Below are positions 1 to 11,459 of a stretch of 64,000 nt of DNA, one piece after another (position 1 is the stretch's first letter; each line of letters starts with the position of its first letter). The stretch covers positions 2,418,001 through 2,482,000 of the forward strand of contig JACATO010000304.1 in assembly GCA_018389105.1 (NCBI GenBank), read 5' to 3'. Under the pieces are notes generated by a model. That model saw only the letters and a program-made list of their open reading frames with translations. It did no database searches and had not been told where the DNA came from. This DNA is from Nautilus pompilius (lineage: Eukaryota; Mollusca; Cephalopoda; Nautilida; Nautilidae). The translations under genes and the position numbers were made by a program.

Positions 1-53
1 TTATTGAAGAATTTCTTATTTTAATGCTGTAACCTTTGTTCTTTTTTAGAATG

Positions 54-56
<3 letters not shown>

Positions 57-97
<41 letters not shown>
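57..97. repeat. (TA)n microsatellite
   Basis: An uninterrupted run of about 20 TA units. No function is implied. Confidence 0.97.
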
Positions 98-99
<2 letters not shown>

Positions 100-3095
100 T
101 AGGGATGTTTAATTGAAACCTAAATACATACCATTATGGCTTCATTTTAATATCCTTATTTGCTGTTATTTTATGTTTACTGGTTTTAAATATGTACGTT
201 TGAAAAAAAAATTTTTGTCAGTGTTTAGATAGGTGTCATTCCATCTTAATTTATTAGGTAGAGAAAAACGGGGAAGTTTTAGATGGAGGTAGCGGAGGGT
301 ACATATTTATTTATGAAGAATGTGAAATGAGATAAGGCCAGGTAATAAGAGGAAAAGCAGAAATAAACTAAAAACAGTAACAAAAAACATAGAAAAACTT
401 GAAACCAAAAAAAAGTTTATGGTAAATAAATATTTCTGAAAAGGGCCTTCAAAAATGTAATATGGAGCAAATACATTTCATATTTAAATAGATAGAAAAA
501 GAGACATCTGGAAATGGAAAGAAAATTTGTGTAGAGAGTAGAAATGTTTATTAACTGTATTGAAAGATGCCATGTAGTAGTTTGCTCAGATATCTATCTA
601 TCTATCTATCTATAGTCAGATGTCATTATTCTCTTGACCTTGAGTATAGTATGTTATGGTTCTTGTAATGCCATAAAACTGTTTTTGTTTGATTGTTAAG
701 ACATAATAGCTTGTAAAAAGTACATCAGAGACTATGATTCAGCAATACATTGAGATGAGTAACAAATTTATTACTAATAATTCTTAATAAGTGATTCATG
801 TAGTTATTTAAAAAAAAAAGATTGTTTCCCAAATTTTTTTTAATTATTAAAAGAAAAGCTAAAGTAAAGCAATATTTTTTTTTCCACTTGTGACAACCTC
901 TACAACTGCTGACCAAAAGTTTTGATTGCACAAACTTCTGTTAGATTTTAGTTATTTATTTCTTTAGTGTGTGTTTGGTATGTTGCAGTCACTTTAATTA
1001 TTGAGTAACAAAAATGAAAATGTGAATTTAAGAAATGCCCTTAAAAAATGAACACCACAATTGAATTTTACACATTTTCAAGAAATACTATGAAGACCTT
1101 TTTTTTTTTTAACATAAAATTTAAAAGGTTAGAGATTTTTTAAACTATCTTAATACCACCTAGTTTGCATTTTTATCCTGATATCCATCAAATATGTTTT
1201 ACTTAACACAGGTTGAGCCATATGAGATGTAACATAGTAACTAGTACTTCTAGGCTGAGGTCTAGGTATCAGTAAGGTAAAAAAAAAAGATGTGATAGAC
1301 AATGGGTTAATATTTATGAAATTAAAAAGCAAACCTGTATGTTTTTTTGTAATTTTAGCATTGACTATTTTCAAAGTGAGAAAACCACATAAATTGTTAA
1401 AAATTGCACTATTTCATTGAATTAAATTTCTTATTTCTTTATTATTAATTTTTAAAAATTATAATTGTTTTAAATACCAGTATGGTAAAATCTCATACCC
1501 ACTCTGAAGCATAAAGGTAACAGTTAGAAAATAAATTTGGTTACCTTTTAAAAGAAAATGGTAGTGTTAATTTATTTATAAAACATACCTGGGAATAACT
1601 AGTGTGGGCAACTATACTCCCTTATCAGATGGAGATACTGCAACTGTTATTTGACTATAATCTTTTTTCTTATGTCAGTTTTTAAATCTGACTCATTTAT
1701 CACTTGCAACATATCTGGCTATTAAAGAAAAAGAGTTGGTATGTATTTGTTTGTTTAATTTGGTTTAGAATACACTCATGTTAAGACACTTATTTGAAAT
1801 AAATTTTTTCCAATATCACTAGTAAGTTTCTCTTGTTTTTAAATTTTTGGTTACATTAATGAGTACGTGTGATTTAATTTAGTTAATAGAAGAAAACAGG
1901 GAAATATGGTGCAGTATGCTTTTTTCTTTCTTTTATGTAATAAGTCTGAAAAATCTTAAGATATAATTTCTCAATATTTTAAGTATTATTTTAAGAAGTT
2001 AGGTGCTTATTGGAAACTAAAGATAAAACAGAACAATCGATTTTCCATATTTTTAATTTAGTTTCAATGTTTTCTCAGTTTTAATTAATTTGAAATCCCT
2101 AAATGATGCCCCTCAAATATTTAATTACTTATATTGTTATAGTACAAAGCAAATTTTGTTGCAAGCAGAGTCTTGGTAGTAACATTGGTCAAGTAAAATG
2201 AGTAGATTAGTTTTTAAAATAATTACTGCAGTTTGATTTATTATACGTTTCTGCTTAAAAAAGCATGTAAAGCACCAGAGTATGGGAACTTGTTAATTCT
2301 TTGCTCAATTGTCTTTCCAGAATGAGTCCCAGATTTAATTGTTCTGAAGGATCTAAATATTTAAATTCTGGAAAATTTATGTCAAATATTTTAAAAACAT
2401 TTGGTAACAATTCCTTTCTTGCAGATATATCTGGAATATGGTTAAACTAAATTATGTAATAGTAACTTTTTTTACATTTTATTAACTGCTTTTAACAGCT
2501 GGAATACATTGGTCTTCACATTGAAGATACTAATAAGTGCTTTAAAATCATAATTGTTTTATTAACAGTAGGTTGCCCTAAATTTAAAAAAAATTTTTTG
2601 AGGTAGTCATATTGGTTAATTATTTAACTCTTGACACTAGTATATTAGAAAGCTTTTGGTTGTTTTTAAATAAGATCTTTCTAGTATTACTGTGTTAATT
2701 TTTCTTTTTTTTTGTCATCTTAAATTAGAGATCACAAACTGATGAAAATAAATTATTAAATATTATGGATGCACTATATGTAGTAGATTGGGCACTTAGC
2801 ACCTGGCTGGGTAAAACATTTCAGACCACCTAGGACCAAATCAAGATCCAATTTCACAGAGTTTGTTTGGCTAATGCACTGCATTGAATATAATTGCTTA
2901 TATAGTTTGTTTTTACAGGTAATGGTTGTATTTTTATCCACATTTTGTTAGTCATAATTTGTATTGTTTACCAATTGTGAAAAATATGCAGACCTTAGGG
3001 AAAGATGTAGCAAGTTTACAAGAATATAAATTGCTCTTCTAAATTGTTTTTGTTTGTTTTAAAGGATAGGTAAAAGTTGATGAACTGTATTTTTG
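98..3095. other. AT-rich non-coding sequence
   Basis: No convincing exon or transposon is visible. A short (TATC)n tract lies at about 591-613. Open frames here are under 80 codons, low in complexity and without splice context. If the receptor exon at 30.45 kb belongs to a plus-strand gene, this stretch is probably upstream intron, since no first exon is recognisable. Confidence 0.6.
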
Positions 3096-4750
3096 AGTAG
3101 TGATATACCAGTTTATGAAAATGGCTGATTACTTAGCTGAGATAATTAGGCAGAATTTTTTGCCTGCTCTTTCCTACTGGGATACAGTACCATCACAAAC
3201 ATGAAAGTAAATAAGTCTAGAAACATCATGTGACCAATTTTATTCAGTTGGCCGAAATCTTAAAAATTATTTGCTAATAAAATTAGAGAGTAAAAACATC
3301 CTGAATAATTTCTCAGTTATTACCACATTCTGCCAGCATACTGTTTTTATGAAAGAAGAAAAGAAACAAAATTACATACAGATGCATAAACTTAGAAAAA
3401 TATTTAAAAGATGGTTGAAATCAGAGATGATCATTGATAGAGTTCCTATATTTCGCCATTATCATTAGAATATTCTCTTTCAGTATGTGAAGTTACATCA
3501 GTATTTTTTCTTTTTTTACAAAAATAGATCTGATATTTAGTTTTGATTATAGAATATGCATGCATTTGCATATTCCAATATAGGTAACCAGTATCACATT
3601 AAACTCTTATTTTCATGATAAAGAAAGTTTCTTCACTGTTCTTTTTTTCTAATTCATTTTTAGTAATATTATCTTTGACAGATCAGGAATTGCTAATTCA
3701 TGTGCACCTCCATTTTTCATAGACTGAATGAATGGCTTGTTAGCACTGGTAGACATTGTGTGTGTGTGTGTGTATATATGATTCAACAAGAAACTGCCTC
3801 AATCCAGAAAGTGATGAAAAGTTGATGTTTCTGCATTATAATTTAAGAGGTTTTGACTTTAAATACTAGGTTATGCTTTTTGACAGACTTTCATCATTTT
3901 CAATTTTGAATCTGTGTTTGTAGACCAGTAGTACTTTCAGTATTTTTGCTTTCACATAATCACACATTAATCTGATTCTGGAAATGGTTATATTGATTAG
4001 TTTAGCATAGAAATTTTTTAACTTTCTATTTCAAGTAGGAAATTTTCATTATATTTTTGATAGCCTTTAGAATTTCCATAAATATGTTGAATTTTGAATC
4101 AATGTTTATAGAAAGAACACTATTGCTCTTAATATTTTTGCTTTTAAATATATTTATTCATATATTAATTTGGAATTGGATATATAACCTCTATTGACCA
4201 GTTAACATTAAACTTTTGAAGATTTCAATTTCCACTACAAAATAATTTTTTTGATAAACTTATTTGCATAAATATGTTGAATTTTGAATTGTACTTTTAG
4301 ACAGTATTACTTCGTTTTTACCTTCCTCTAGTTATGTGAAGATGCATTAATCCTGGGAAAGAGGGATGTCTGAGGAGAGGAGGCTATTTATTGCCAAAAG
4401 ATATTTATCTAAAAAAATATTGCCCTGCATAAAAAAAGGAAAGTATGTTAAAATGTATATAGGAGATTGTATGTGGGAGGTAGGGATTAAATGAATGTGT
4501 ATGGGATTTGCCATTTTTGTCTTTCTCCTGATTGTTGATGCCCCTCATTTTGTGTTAATCTGGAAATCGATCTGTTGATAAAACTTTTGTGTAATATGGA
4601 AAACACCAACAGTAGTGGTATTCAAGTTCTTTCTGACTAAATTTTCCATTTGCTGTTATGAAGCCTAATAATAATTGGCTGATTGATTTATCATCAAAAT
4701 GGTTGAATAGGCTATACTGATTATCTGCTGTTTAATTGGTTTACCCTTTA
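3096..4750 (+). mobile_element. hAT-family deletion derivative, copy 1
   Basis: This aligns by eye, in the same orientation, with 35.84-40.16 kb, and in inverse orientation with both ends of the transposase-bearing copy at 48.43-52.30 kb. Shared landmarks are the segment after the TG repeat (AAGAAACTGC, then GTTGATGTTTCTGCATTATA), the stretch with GATTAGTTTAGCA, and the 3' part with GAAGCCTAATAAT. It lacks the transposase region. A (TG)n tract sits at 3,757-3,772. Copy 1 is continuous where copy 2 carries the Tc1 insertion, so it serves as the empty-site reference. Its terminal repeats are too worn to fix the ends, so both boundaries are approximate. The 65-codon frame at 3,271 is element sequence, not a gene. 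Confidence 0.75.
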
Positions 4751-4764
4751 TTTTATAGCCAACA

Positions 4765-6250
4765 CTAGTATTTAATGTGATAATAATTCTAAAATGTCAT
4801 TTTGGAAAATTGTATATTGTATGACTTCTAGTTGCTAACAGTTTACAGAGAAAGTGTAGAAATATTTATTGATGTTTTACCCAAAGAAACTGACTTAATT
4901 CTTTTTTTTTTTAAACTGGCTGTTATAAGCAGGAGAGTTTACAATTATATATTGTAAATAGGGTTATAACATTGAAGGTTTCAGCTTTCGTAAATAGATT
5001 TAATCTACAATAGTATTTCAAATTGGAAGTAAAAGAGTTATCAAGTCTAAAAGGGATCATACTGTGAAAAAAAAAAAAGACAACCATTTAGGAAAAGAAT
5101 ATGATTTTCATAGTAATTCATGTTGAAAAATGAAAATTAGTTTGGATAAAACCTTTTATGAAACATTTTTTCATTTGAGATTATATACAGGCATTGTTAA
5201 TATTGCTCTGTATTGTAGTCATTACAAAGGAGGGAGGCAAGACACATCACATCTACCAATTCCTTCAGGTATATTGACACGCGTTAATCTACCTGGTTCT
5301 TTTTTGGGGGGGGGGTGTGGTGCAATTTTTGGGGCTTGTGTGTATGGGAGCTGGGTCGGTTCCACGACCGGCCGCCTCAGCTGTTTATAATTGAGGTCTT
5401 ATTTCGACCTGTATTATTTTTTAGTATTAGTTCTTAGTCTACACTGACTAAATGTTGCTGTTGTTTTCTTAACACTTTTAAAGACTTTTTGTTTTAGTTA
5501 AGTTTAAACATTAACAAGTATTTCTTTATTTGCAGGATTGTTTACATAAGTTAAATAGTCCAACTACTACAGCTGCATATAGTTAGTTCTAGTGAATTAA
5601 AAAAAAAAGTTCCTTGGTGATTTGTCTTAAAAACATCAAAATAGTAATAATGTTCAATACCTTTAATGATTTTGCCTCAAACATCTATAAATTAGATTGG
5701 GTAATTCCAATTTCTATACACACTTTGAATAATTTTTAGATGCAAGTTTGTGAAGCATCTTGCAGAATTGGCATTGGATGGATGATGCATTGTCCAAACA
5801 TGCACATGTATAAAATAAAAATAGTTTTGAAAAGTTTTTTTTTTAAATTTATGCAACCAGAAACCACTTTTCCTTTAGCAAAGTGCTCATTTTTATGGCT
5901 TTAATTTAAATAAATAAATATGAAAAGCTGAAAAGGAGTTGACTGTTATGTAATACTTTTTCTTAATCAGTTGTTGATCTGAGGCTTGCTGTTTATAACC
6001 TTGTAGCTAATACATAATTAGTAAAGAGCAAGCCTTGTAATACACTGGTTCCTAAAAGTTAAACAACAAACAAACAAAAATATTTCATATTTCCAAAATG
6101 GTTGGTTTTATTCATCAAATGATGGAGAATTTTCTTTTCATATACAAAAACTTTTATCTAAGAAACTTAAAAATTGCAAATAAATTTAGTGGAGAAATGG
6201 GAAACAACCAACCAAATCAGGAAATAAAGAATTCTGAAAGTAAATGAAAA
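4765..6250. other. AT-rich spacer with one LINE-tail fragment
   Basis: Nothing gene-like is seen apart from the LINE 3'-end fragment listed at 5,280-5,410. Homopolymer A and T runs are frequent. Confidence 0.6.
5280..5410 (-). mobile_element. LINE 3'-end fragment (Tx1-like family)
   Basis: The segment from GTGTGGTGCAATTTTTGGGG to the GAGGTCTTATTTC stretch is clearly related to 15.87-15.98 kb, the 3' untranslated end of LINE copy C. The shared landmarks are an AGCTGG/AGCTAG step, TCGGTTCC and an AGCT-TTTA-GAGGT tail. It keeps more CpG than its surroundings and carries a 10-base G run. The first half of the motif also appears at 42.03-42.08 kb. The 86-codon plus frame here is incidental. Confidence 0.55.
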
Positions 6251-6269
6251 TGAAGAGTGGTCAATTATA

Positions 6270-7060
6270 GATTTGGTACCCTCCTGACAGCAATATGGGA
6301 TTTATAGCAACTTTGATATCAATGAGAGCAGTGGAAACTAAAGTCTTTTGTGTTATTTAAAGTTTGCAGTTCTTGGAGAAAGCAGCATGTCTTTCTAAAG
6401 TATTTCATATATTCTCAATTAGGAGAACATGCTGGCCATATCATACAGTAATAGTTTGGTGTTGAAGATATTGCTTAATTACACATGCCCAATGTCGATG
6501 AGCATTCTCATCCATTTAAATGAAATCTTAAATTGCACTTGCATATGGTCTGGCATACAGATTTAGAATCTTATCTCCTTATGCCTCATTGCAATCTGGG
6601 TGTCTCCCTGAAATATGTTTTCTCCAGATGAGAAGATGCCACAAGTGAAATTGAAGGCTAAATCTTGACACATTAATAAAGAGAACATGGCTCCAGTTAA
6701 GTGGTGTCCAAGTGACATCTTCATGGCATCAGTTCAGCTGCCTCTATTTATGTTGGTGGGCCAAGATGAATATTTACTATGGCTTATACCAACCACCAGT
6801 GGCTGCTGAGGGATCAAAAAGCAAGTTGAATGTAGTGGTGAAATTTTTCTTTATTGGGCCAAATGTGACAATGATTATCTGCTGGAGTTGTGAATCATGG
6901 TTGACCTTGACATAGTCTGTGAACAATATTTCCATGCACTTGAAATTGTTCAAAGCTGAGGGGAAAAAACTCTGTTTACATTTAGCTGTTTTGCCACCTG
7001 GTTCTGTGAATGTCCACCTTGTTCTTTTAATATTTTTTTATGGTGTTAAGTACTTTTATT
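6270..7060 (-). pseudogene. Tc1-like transposase remnant
   Basis: Read on the minus strand, the right side gives a helix-turn-helix start like that of Tc1 transposases (QNQVAKQLNVNR at about 6.97-7.01 kb). Further along is a degenerate block resembling the first catalytic strand, and at 6.38-6.44 kb a run comparable to the WPACSPDLNPIE region. Several stops and frameshifts break it, so no product is expected. The terminal repeats could not be located. It abuts the 3' end of LINE copy A. Family assignment rests on the order of motifs; a related mariner-type family is possible. Confidence 0.6.
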
Positions 7061-7164
7061 ATACTTTGAAAGATAACTTATTTGCAAATTATAAGGTGGA
7101 TGTGATCTAGTTAAATTGGTACCAACTTTGGCCATCATAACCTTGCAAAAGTTTTTTTTTTTTA

Positions 7165-10100
7165 AATTCTACTATGAGATAGCTGGCCAACCAACTTCTT
7201 CCCTTTTAGGCAGAAGAGGTATGATTTATCCGAGTGCTTGCTTACCTCAGAAACAGCGTTTTCTCTCTCTCTCTATGTCCCTATAAGCTAGAAGAAAAAT
7301 ATCTTCAAACTTCTCAGGTGTCAGAGAAACTTTGATAGTTCTTATATAGTTGTTTTTGGCATTTTGTTAGTAAATATGTTAATGTTTACTTTGACTAAAT
7401 CAGACATTTAGCTTGATAAGAGAAGTGTAAGTCTGTACCTAAACATGCAGAATTATTTTATTGTGGATGCAAATGTGCATAATATATTGTTGATTAGCCA
7501 GTGATCAGAAAAGTTGCTTTGGTTAATGGTACTGAAGTTCTGGAGTGCACATTTGGTTGCAACATTTGTAAATGTTGCTTTAAAATCAATTCGGTTAAAG
7601 TGGATTTTAAATTCCTTGTGACTGTTATGAATTATCTGCTAAGCTGAAATGTGTCAAGCATTGGATTAGGTCTCAGGTGCCAGTTCCTGCAGACAAAGAA
7701 AGACAGCATGAGTGACTATCATCTGCATACTCACAATGCAGGAATTTTGGTGATTTACTAGTTGAACTTGTTTTTTTATTCTATTTAGGAGGACCTTGTA
7801 CATTATCTTCCAATGGATATGTGAATTATAGTTGTCATTCCATCAGTTTTGGGTATTTTTCTATTAGTTATGGCTGGTAAAGGATCAGAGTTTATGTACT
7901 GTTGCTGTGATACCTTTGTAAATTGTTTAGTGTGGTCTTTAAAATGAAGTAACGTTCCAATAAGGGTTAGTTTACTCTCTCTCCATGCTTCTATGGTATC
8001 TTTATGAAATTTAAGTTGTTACACTTTTGGTAGGCAGCCAGCAAGTAGGCTGTGTAGGGTCACTATTCTATGATCATTATTGTAGGCATGTTCTACTTAC
8101 CATTTGCAACCTATCACTATTTATAGTAGCTATTACTGTTTGGATTTCTTGAGCACACATTTAGCTCTTTGTGTTCACTATGTTTAATCCTCCTATGTCC
8201 TGGGTAAAGTGGATCATATTTTAATTTACCAAATGGTTGGGGACAACTAGGTTGTTTATTATTCTTTTCTTACCTGCTAAAGTAAGATTATAGATTTGCC
8301 AGCCTTTAGCTTCTGCTTTAAATTCTCAATTGGTTTTTGCTAGTTGTCCTTATCTATGCTTATATTCTCAGCTAAGAGAAAATAGATATTCAGATTTTTT
8401 TTTTTTCATATTCCATCTAATACTGTACTGTCAGGTTAAGTTAGTGTTTTATAACTACACACTTTCTGTCTTGGAAATGTTAATATGGGCACCAGATGCA
8501 GCCTTGTGAACTCTGAGCATGGAAAAAAAAGAACTATTAATGCTGCCAGAGTCATGTACTGTTACTGTGATGTTGTCAACTTACTGAAGTACTCTTACTT
8601 TTTATTTATCATTTATTCTATTCCCTAGTATTTTCTCCTCTTTCTGAATCATTTATGACAGCACTGTCATATTCTTCTGTAAGGTTTAAAGTATGCAGAT
8701 GCATATTTATTCTGATTATTTATCTAACTTTTTATGTAGAATAGTTTTATACACTTTATTAGAGTCTTCACCAAAGTTTAGAGCTTTAAATGTCTTAATA
8801 ACTATAATCTACCCTATCAAATTCCTTTGACTGGTCTGGTGCCAAGAAGGTCTGGGGGGAGGTATCTGTATTTATATTGTGTGGGATTTCAGTGATCAGT
8901 TGGAGTGAGTCCTATATGTGGACCATCCTTGAACTGAGCAGGTTTGGTCCTGATTTAGCTTATTTTTAGCTGTATAAGTGGATATCTTTTTTCCTGCAGA
9001 CTTCAAATTGATTTATCTAAGGATAGCCATTAAAATTTCTTTAATGAAAAAAAAAAAAAAAATGGCAAACAGTTATTTTCTGAAATAAACTGTGAAATTG
9101 TTTATTTGAAACAGACTACAAAAATTACCACTTGGAACATTTGTTGATTGGGTGAGCAATTTACCATTAATGTGCTTACTGAAGCATGTGATATTATCCA
9201 ATCAATAACAATCATGCTCTCACCAATTACATTCTATTTATCTTTTTCAGTTTTAATTACGTGTATAAATACCCGTAACAAATCCTCAACCTTATCTAAA
9301 AATGCCTCCTGTAAAGTATGCGAGTTGTACACAGCAGCTTTTAAGCTGGAACTTGTTAAGTTTGCTTAAGAAAATGGTGGTAATGTGGCTGCACCGGAAA
9401 TCTGCTGTCAGTGAGAAATATGTTAGGGACTTGCGTAAAGTGAAAGATCTGTTGTGGACCATGATGAAAACCAATAAGGTAAAGTTTGGTGGATTAACAT
9501 TGAGGATAAGTTGGAGGATTATTGCATGCTAACACCACACTCCTCATGTCATGGACTTAATACTGTACAGCTAAGGCCGAAGACCATACAAATTGCAAAT
9601 GCTAATTGCTATCTTCACATTTCTTTACATTCCTCTTGATCTTTTTTTCGCTGGTGTACAGTATTCACTATGATGGTTTTCCAAAGATATATACCATATC
9701 CAAGTAGAGAATAGCTGAGCATGTTGACCTTTGTTGGCCTAGCTGTGAACCCAAAATGTCAGACAACTTGAAACAAAGTTGAATATCAACTTGTGCTATT
9801 AAAAAGAAATAAAGAAATTGTGAGTTGAATTTCTGAATTTGAGCATGCTGTAATATTTCATAATGAAATAAAAGTGTCAAAGATAGATAAAACTGACACA
9901 TTTGTTTTTTTTTTTAATAGGCAATTCAACACAGCTCAAATGACTCATTGTCTTGACTGGTTGAAAGTTTGGCTAACAACCACACTAGTCTTGCTGTATA
10001 CTCTAAATTGACTTATCTATGAATAAAGGAAAGACAAATGGGAGAATTAACCAATTTGTCTTATGTTCCACATTGACTTATAATAAAAAAAAAGTGTTAG

Positions 10101-11110
10101 CATTTCCATTAGTTTCACTAGTTTATTTTTTATGGCTCTAGTTATTATTTCTTAATTGTAGTTTAGCAATCTAATTGCTCTCTAATTATCCAGGCTTTGT
10201 GATAATGCTGCTGCATTGGATAAAAGAGAGTTCTTGTTTCATATGCCTAGTTACATCTGTGTGGTCTTCCAACAAGTATAAAAATCATATAAAATTATGG
10301 CATAAAGTCAACACTTCCTGGGGTTTTATCATCATTATGTTTCCTGTTGAAAGTTATTTTTTGGATATTTAGATGGATTTCGCAAAGCTCAGCTTTCTAT
10401 ACTGCTGGTCCTGAATGATCAGATGTGTTTTTTTGCCAGTGAGTAGTTCTTGATAATACTGAGCTTCCACCAAGAGTACATCCTCTATCTCTTTGATAGC
10501 ATCACTGTCTTTAGTTTTTTAGGTTATACATCATTTTAGAGAGCTTTTCTCTTGTCTCTACAGAAGGCTTTGCTACATCATTTATTCTCTATGGCCTATT
10601 GCTTTGATCTAACCCAAGCTCCTGCTTTTCTAGTATGTGTACCTCCTAGTTTAGTTTTAATGGCATTGATCTTCTCTGTTAGTTACACCAAAGATATATT
10701 ATTGAATTCTGATTTTAAATCAGAGATTAGGCAGTGCTCTCTTGCCTGCACAAATGCATTTTACATATGCTAATATTCTATGCTGATTTCTCCAGCTTCC
10801 TTTTACTTATATTCCACAATAATAGAGGGTCTTTAAATCTAGTTTTTTGTGTCCTCTGATACTTAAAGAAGTTGATTTCTTTTAGCAGAATGGTGGTGTT
10901 CATTTTAACTAACTAGTCCTCTTATTGTCTTTCCTAACCTATGGCTCATTTTAGCTGGGTAATGATCACCTGGAGGAGCTGGTTAAGTTTTTTTGCTAAG
11001 GTACACTCTGTCCTGGTAGCTACACTGTACCTATTTGAATAATGGAGGTACAATTTAACCTCAGCATATTTAATTCTAATGACTTCTTTTAGGTCAGGTG
11101 CTGTGCACAT
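7165..11110 (-). mobile_element. L1/Tx1-like LINE, copy A (5'-truncated, interrupted)
   Basis: First of three head-to-tail minus-strand copies. It aligns by eye with copy C: 7.17-7.3 kb with 16.0-16.1 kb (ACTATGAGATAG start), 8.88-8.96 kb with 17.81-17.87 kb (the reverse-transcriptase stretch with GATCAGTTGGAG), and 10.43-11.08 kb with 18.21-19.1 kb (ACAGAAGGCTTTGCTACATC; CTACACTGTACCTATTTGAATA). On the minus strand the order is endonuclease end, reverse transcriptase, 3' tail. ORF1 and most of the endonuclease are missing. About 1 kb of foreign DNA (roughly 9,030-10,090) interrupts it. A 12-base A tract follows its 3' end on the minus strand at 7,153-7,164. All frames are broken. Confidence 0.75.
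9299..9535 (+). pseudogene. pogo/Tigger-type transposase N-terminus (fragment)
   Basis: The frame opens MPPVKYAS and later reads VSEKYVRDLRKVKDLLWT, the Brinker/pogo-type helix-turn-helix start seen in some Tigger-like transposases. Between them the expected AAFKLELVKFA and an AA-rich segment sit in other frames, so at least two frameshifts have occurred. The DDE catalytic domain is absent. It lies in the roughly 1-kb insert that splits LINE copy A. An upstream segment (9.06-9.3 kb) could be the element's leader; its ends were not found. Confidence 0.65.
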
Positions 11111-11459
11111 TTTTTTTTTTGTAGCTGCAATTTTCTTGCTGACTCCTTTTTAAAAAATGCTTTTGCTGATTGTGATAACTTGCCAGGTATACATGGTATG
11201 AGGGCATATATACTTTACTCTTGTCCAGCAGTGGAATGAAAAAGGGAGAAGCTCAAGAAAATCATGTCTCTCCAAAGCAAAAGCTCCTAAACCCCAAAGC
11301 CTGTGGGAGCAGAAAGAAGCAAGTTGGATCCAAACCCTGACTGTCTCATGGCAGAATGGGTGGACTGGTTGATCATATTACAGGACATGTACCCTATAGT
11401 CTGTATCCTCCATCATTCCCAGAAGAGTCTCAGCATAGGCCTGTGATTGCTAATTTTCC

